DNA of 5,939 bases, from positions 1 through 5,939 of the forward strand of contig JAFWCP010000455.1 of the NCBI GenBank assembly GCA_017536845.1. Reading direction: 5' to 3'. The notes below the pieces were generated by a model. The model did not search any database. It was given only the letters and a program-made list of their open reading frames with translations, and was not told the origin of the DNA. Below are positions 4,081-5,939 of this stretch, one piece after another. Position 1 is the first letter of the stretch. Every line of letters starts with the position of its first letter. The stretch comes from Solobacterium sp. Lineage in GTDB: Bacteria; Bacillota_I; Bacilli_A; Erysipelotrichales; Erysipelotrichaceae. The position numbers were made by a program, and so were the translations under genes.

Positions 4081-5939
4081 TTTTGTTTCCTGTTGGATTT
4101 TCTGTTCCGTATTTCTTTCTCTGAGCCTCGATCGTCTCGGCAATCCATTCCTTTTCATGGATTTCGGCAGCTTCTGAACTGTCGGCGAAGACATCGAAGG
4201 CCTGCTGTTTTCTTTCCAGCATTTCAATAATTGCTTCATCCACCGTTTCCGCGCAGAGCAGGCGGTAGACAAGCACCGTGCGCACCTGGCCCATCCGGTA
4301 GACGCGGGAAATGGCCTGGGTTTCCAGGGACGGCTTCATCTGCGGTTCGGCGAAGATGACGACGGAAGCGCACTGAATGTTAAGGCCGGTGCCGCCGGAT
4401 GTGATCTGGCACAGCAGGACCGAGCCCGGAGCGCTGTTTTCAAAGTTTTCCAGAATCCGGCTGCGCTCCTCCATGGCGACGCTGCCCTGGATCGGCCCGT
4501 AGAAGGTGATGCCCTCCAGCATGCGGATCTGGCGCAGGGTCTCCAGGAAGAAGGAGAAGACGATGACCCGGCGGTTTTCTTCGCGGGCGTGTTCGATGAT
4601 CTCCTGCATGCGTTCAGCCTTGGCGGAGCTGAACGGGCTTTCGGCAAGCCAGGAAACCCGCCGGATTTCCATGAAGTTACCCGCTTCCAGGGCATAGGTG
4701 TACAGCTCCCTGTCGTCTTCCGACATGAACAGCCATTCATCGCTTTCGATCTTTTCCGGCAGTTCGGCCAGCACGTCTTCCCGCTTGCGGCGCAGATAGA
4801 GAGGCGCCGCCGCCGAGCGGAAGCTGCCGGCATAGAAGAGATACGCCTTGTCCTTGAGCTCTTCGGCAATGGCCGGATTGAGGCAGCTGATGATCGAGAC
4901 CATCTCATCCACGCTGTTTTCCAGCGGCGTGCCGGTCATGAACAGCGCGTATTCAGCCGCGGCCAGCCAGGGCAGTACTGCCCGGGTCCGCCGGGTGGAC
5001 CGGTTTTTCAGCAGATGGGCTTCGTCGGCCGTGACCATGTCAATGACAATGTCCTCATCTTCCAGCGGCGAGGGCAGCTTGTGCACGGTATCGTAGTTGC
5101 ATAGCAGGATACCGCCTGATTTCTGCCATTCAGAAAAGATTTCCGGATGCCAGCCATGCATGACAAACGGGGTTAAGGCCGTATGAACACGGGTTTCCTT
5201 TTCCCAGTTGAGCAGGACGCTCAGCGGGCAGATGACAAGGAAATGCTTCCGGTCCATGCGGTTGAGGGCGGCCATTGCCGCCAGGGCTTCCACCGTCTTG
5301 CCAAGGCCCATCTCGTCGCCGAGCAGCACCCGTTTCTGATGCAGGATGTATTTGACGGCGAAGGTCTGGTAACGGCGCAGCTGCGCCTTGATGTCCGTGT
5401 CATCAAAATTCACTGCAGCAATGTCATCCTGCAGATCCTGCGGGATGGAAGGGATCTCCACCTTGCCGGCTGCTTCGTCAAACTGGTCCAGCAGGGCATA
5501 ATAGGAAGCAGCATGGGCCAGGAAGTCATTGACGGCTTCCGTTTCCGCCGTTTTCAGCAGGGAAGTGTACTGCCCGTCAAGGCTGTCGACGGTTTCTTTG
5601 TAGGATCCGGTGTCCAGCTCATCCAGATAGGCAAAGGCATCACAGGCCAGGTTCCGGTTCCTCTTTGAGGTAAACAGCCAGCGCAGAAAGCCGCAGTCGG
5701 CTTTGCGCAGGTCGGCCAGACGGGTTGTGATTTCCGTGTGGGTGCGCTCATACAGCGGCTTGGCCTGTTCGGAAAGCTCACGGGCATGCTGGTAAAGGTA
5801 CATCAGCTCCAGCAGCGCTTTGCTCTTTTCCGGGTGGTCACCGTCAATGCGGATGGTGATCTCCTCCGATAAATCCTTCAGCATCGGCCCGATCAGCCCG
5901 ATGATGCGGGAAGCCTGGTCCTCGCCGATGCCGTTGATG
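4073..5939 (-). CDS. SNF2-family DNA-dependent ATPase/helicase, C-terminal 621 residues (5' end outside window)
   Basis: This superfamily 2 SNF2/RapA-like motor translocates on double-stranded DNA using ATP. The frame is open to the right edge, so the Met at 5884-5882 is internal (numbering below starts there). The edge residues INGIGEDQASRII resemble a helix-hairpin-helix DNA-binding motif. A helical region (about 20-140) follows. The motor has the Q-like LRRYQ (169-173), motif I DEMGLGKT (190-197), Ia LVICPLSVLLNWEKE (216-230), motif II DEAH (287-290), motif III MTGTPLENS (316-324), LYLRRKREDV (362-371), motif IV VIVFSFF (440-446), motif V ITSGGTGLNIQ (494-504) and motif VI QAISRVYRMGQ (523-533). 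All catalytic motifs are intact, so it should be active. The two RecA lobes are compact, with no large insertions. The role may be transcription recycling (RapA-like), repair or anti-phage defence; no defence partner is visible. It is followed by, and overlaps, an ECF S component. Confidence 0.93.
   Translation of the reverse strand, partial: INGIGEDQASRIIGLIGPMLKDLSEEITIRIDGDHPEKSKALLELMYLYQHARELSEQAKPLYERTHTEITTRLADLRKADCGFLRWLFTSKRNRNLACDAFAYLDELDTGSYKETVDSLDGQYTSLLKTAETEAVNDFLAHAASYYALLDQFDEAAGKVEIPSIPQDLQDDIAAVNFDDTDIKAQLRRYQTFAVKYILHQKRVLLGDEMGLGKTVEALAAMAALNRMDRKHFLVICPLSVLLNWEKETRVHTALTPFVMHGWHPEIFSEWQKSGGILLCNYDTVHKLPSPLEDEDIVIDMVTADEAHLLKNRSTRRTRAVLPWLAAAEYALFMTGTPLENSVDEMVSIISCLNPAIAEELKDKAYLFYAGSFRSAAAPLYLRRKREDVLAELPEKIESDEWLFMSEDDRELYTYALEAGNFMEIRRVSWLAESPFSSAKAERMQEIIEHAREENRRVIVFSFFLETLRQIRMLEGITFYGPIQGSVAMEERSRILENFENSAPGSVLLCQITSGGTGLNIQCASVVIFAEPQMKPSLETQAISRVYRMGQVRTVLVYRLLCAETVDEAIIEMLERKQQAFDVFADSSEAAEIHEKEWIAETIEAQRKKYGTENPTGNKNE
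4088..4091 (-). promoter_or_regulatory. Ribosome binding site of the S-component gene, inside the SNF2 gene
   Basis: AGGA lies 7 bases before the ATG at 4080, within the last SNF2 codons. It decides the start against the longer open frame up to 4272. Confidence 0.7.

Noticed and set aside
4073..4130. Vitamin riboswitch ahead of the S-component gene
   Set aside because: The start codon overlaps the SNF2 coding region, leaving no untranslated leader for a riboswitch.
4336..4908. Minus-strand frame of 190 codons inside the SNF2 gene
   Set aside because: Its product is rich in Arg, Ser, Ala and Pro, as expected for an out-of-frame reading of moderately GC-rich coding DNA. The SNF2 frame carries all helicase motifs here.
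1..5939. CRISPR array, insertion sequence, tRNA/rRNA or phage signature
   Set aside because: No spaced direct repeats, transposase motifs, terminal repeats or structural RNA sequences were seen on either strand.
4073..5939. SNF2 protein as a known anti-phage system component (for example DISARM-like)
   Set aside because: No methyltransferase, nuclease or other defence partner is visible and the neighbours are housekeeping-type genes. It cannot be excluded because the upstream side is cut off.

Overview
The window reads as chromosomal DNA from a low- to mid-G+C Gram-positive bacterium (Bacillota; a gut Erysipelotrichia- or Clostridia-like genome is my best guess). The basis is the AGGAG-type ribosome binding sites, sigma-A-like promoters, an ECF vitamin-transporter S component, a lipobox lipoprotein, and a two-component pair resembling VanR/VanS. 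The taxonomic call is inference. Every gene I can support lies on the minus strand, so transcription runs from high to low coordinates. No gene-free stretch exceeds about 125 bases.

In transcription order: (1) 5939-4073 is the C-terminal 621 residues of a SNF2/RapA-type DNA-dependent ATPase whose N-terminus lies outside the window. (2) 4080-3448 is a 210-residue ECF transporter S component; its start codon overlaps the end of the SNF2 gene by 8 bases, so the two are probably co-transcribed and translationally coupled. (3) 3358-2225 is a 377-residue lipoprotein of unknown function with its own promoter. A perfect 8-bp inverted repeat covers the -35 box of that promoter, and a strong intrinsic terminator follows the gene. 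(4) 2102-1413 is an OmpR/PhoB-class response regulator of the VanR type. (5) 1423-308 is its histidine kinase partner of the VanS type, starting inside the regulator gene, probably at a TTG. (6) 186-1 is the N-terminal part of endonuclease III, running off the left edge, with a good promoter at 253-224 but an unclear start codon.

The genes seem to form separate units: SNF2 with the S component, the lipoprotein alone, the regulator-kinase pair, and nth. The VanR/VanS-like pair has no vanHAX-type ligase genes in view, so it should not be read as vancomycin resistance; an envelope-stress or cell-wall sensing role is more likely. The neighbouring lipoprotein is a reasonable but untested candidate target or partner. 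I did not find a clearly new multi-gene system. The points most worth a second look are the SNF2/ECF coupling, the inverted repeat over the lipoprotein promoter, the uncharacterised lipoprotein, and the odd 5' end of nth.
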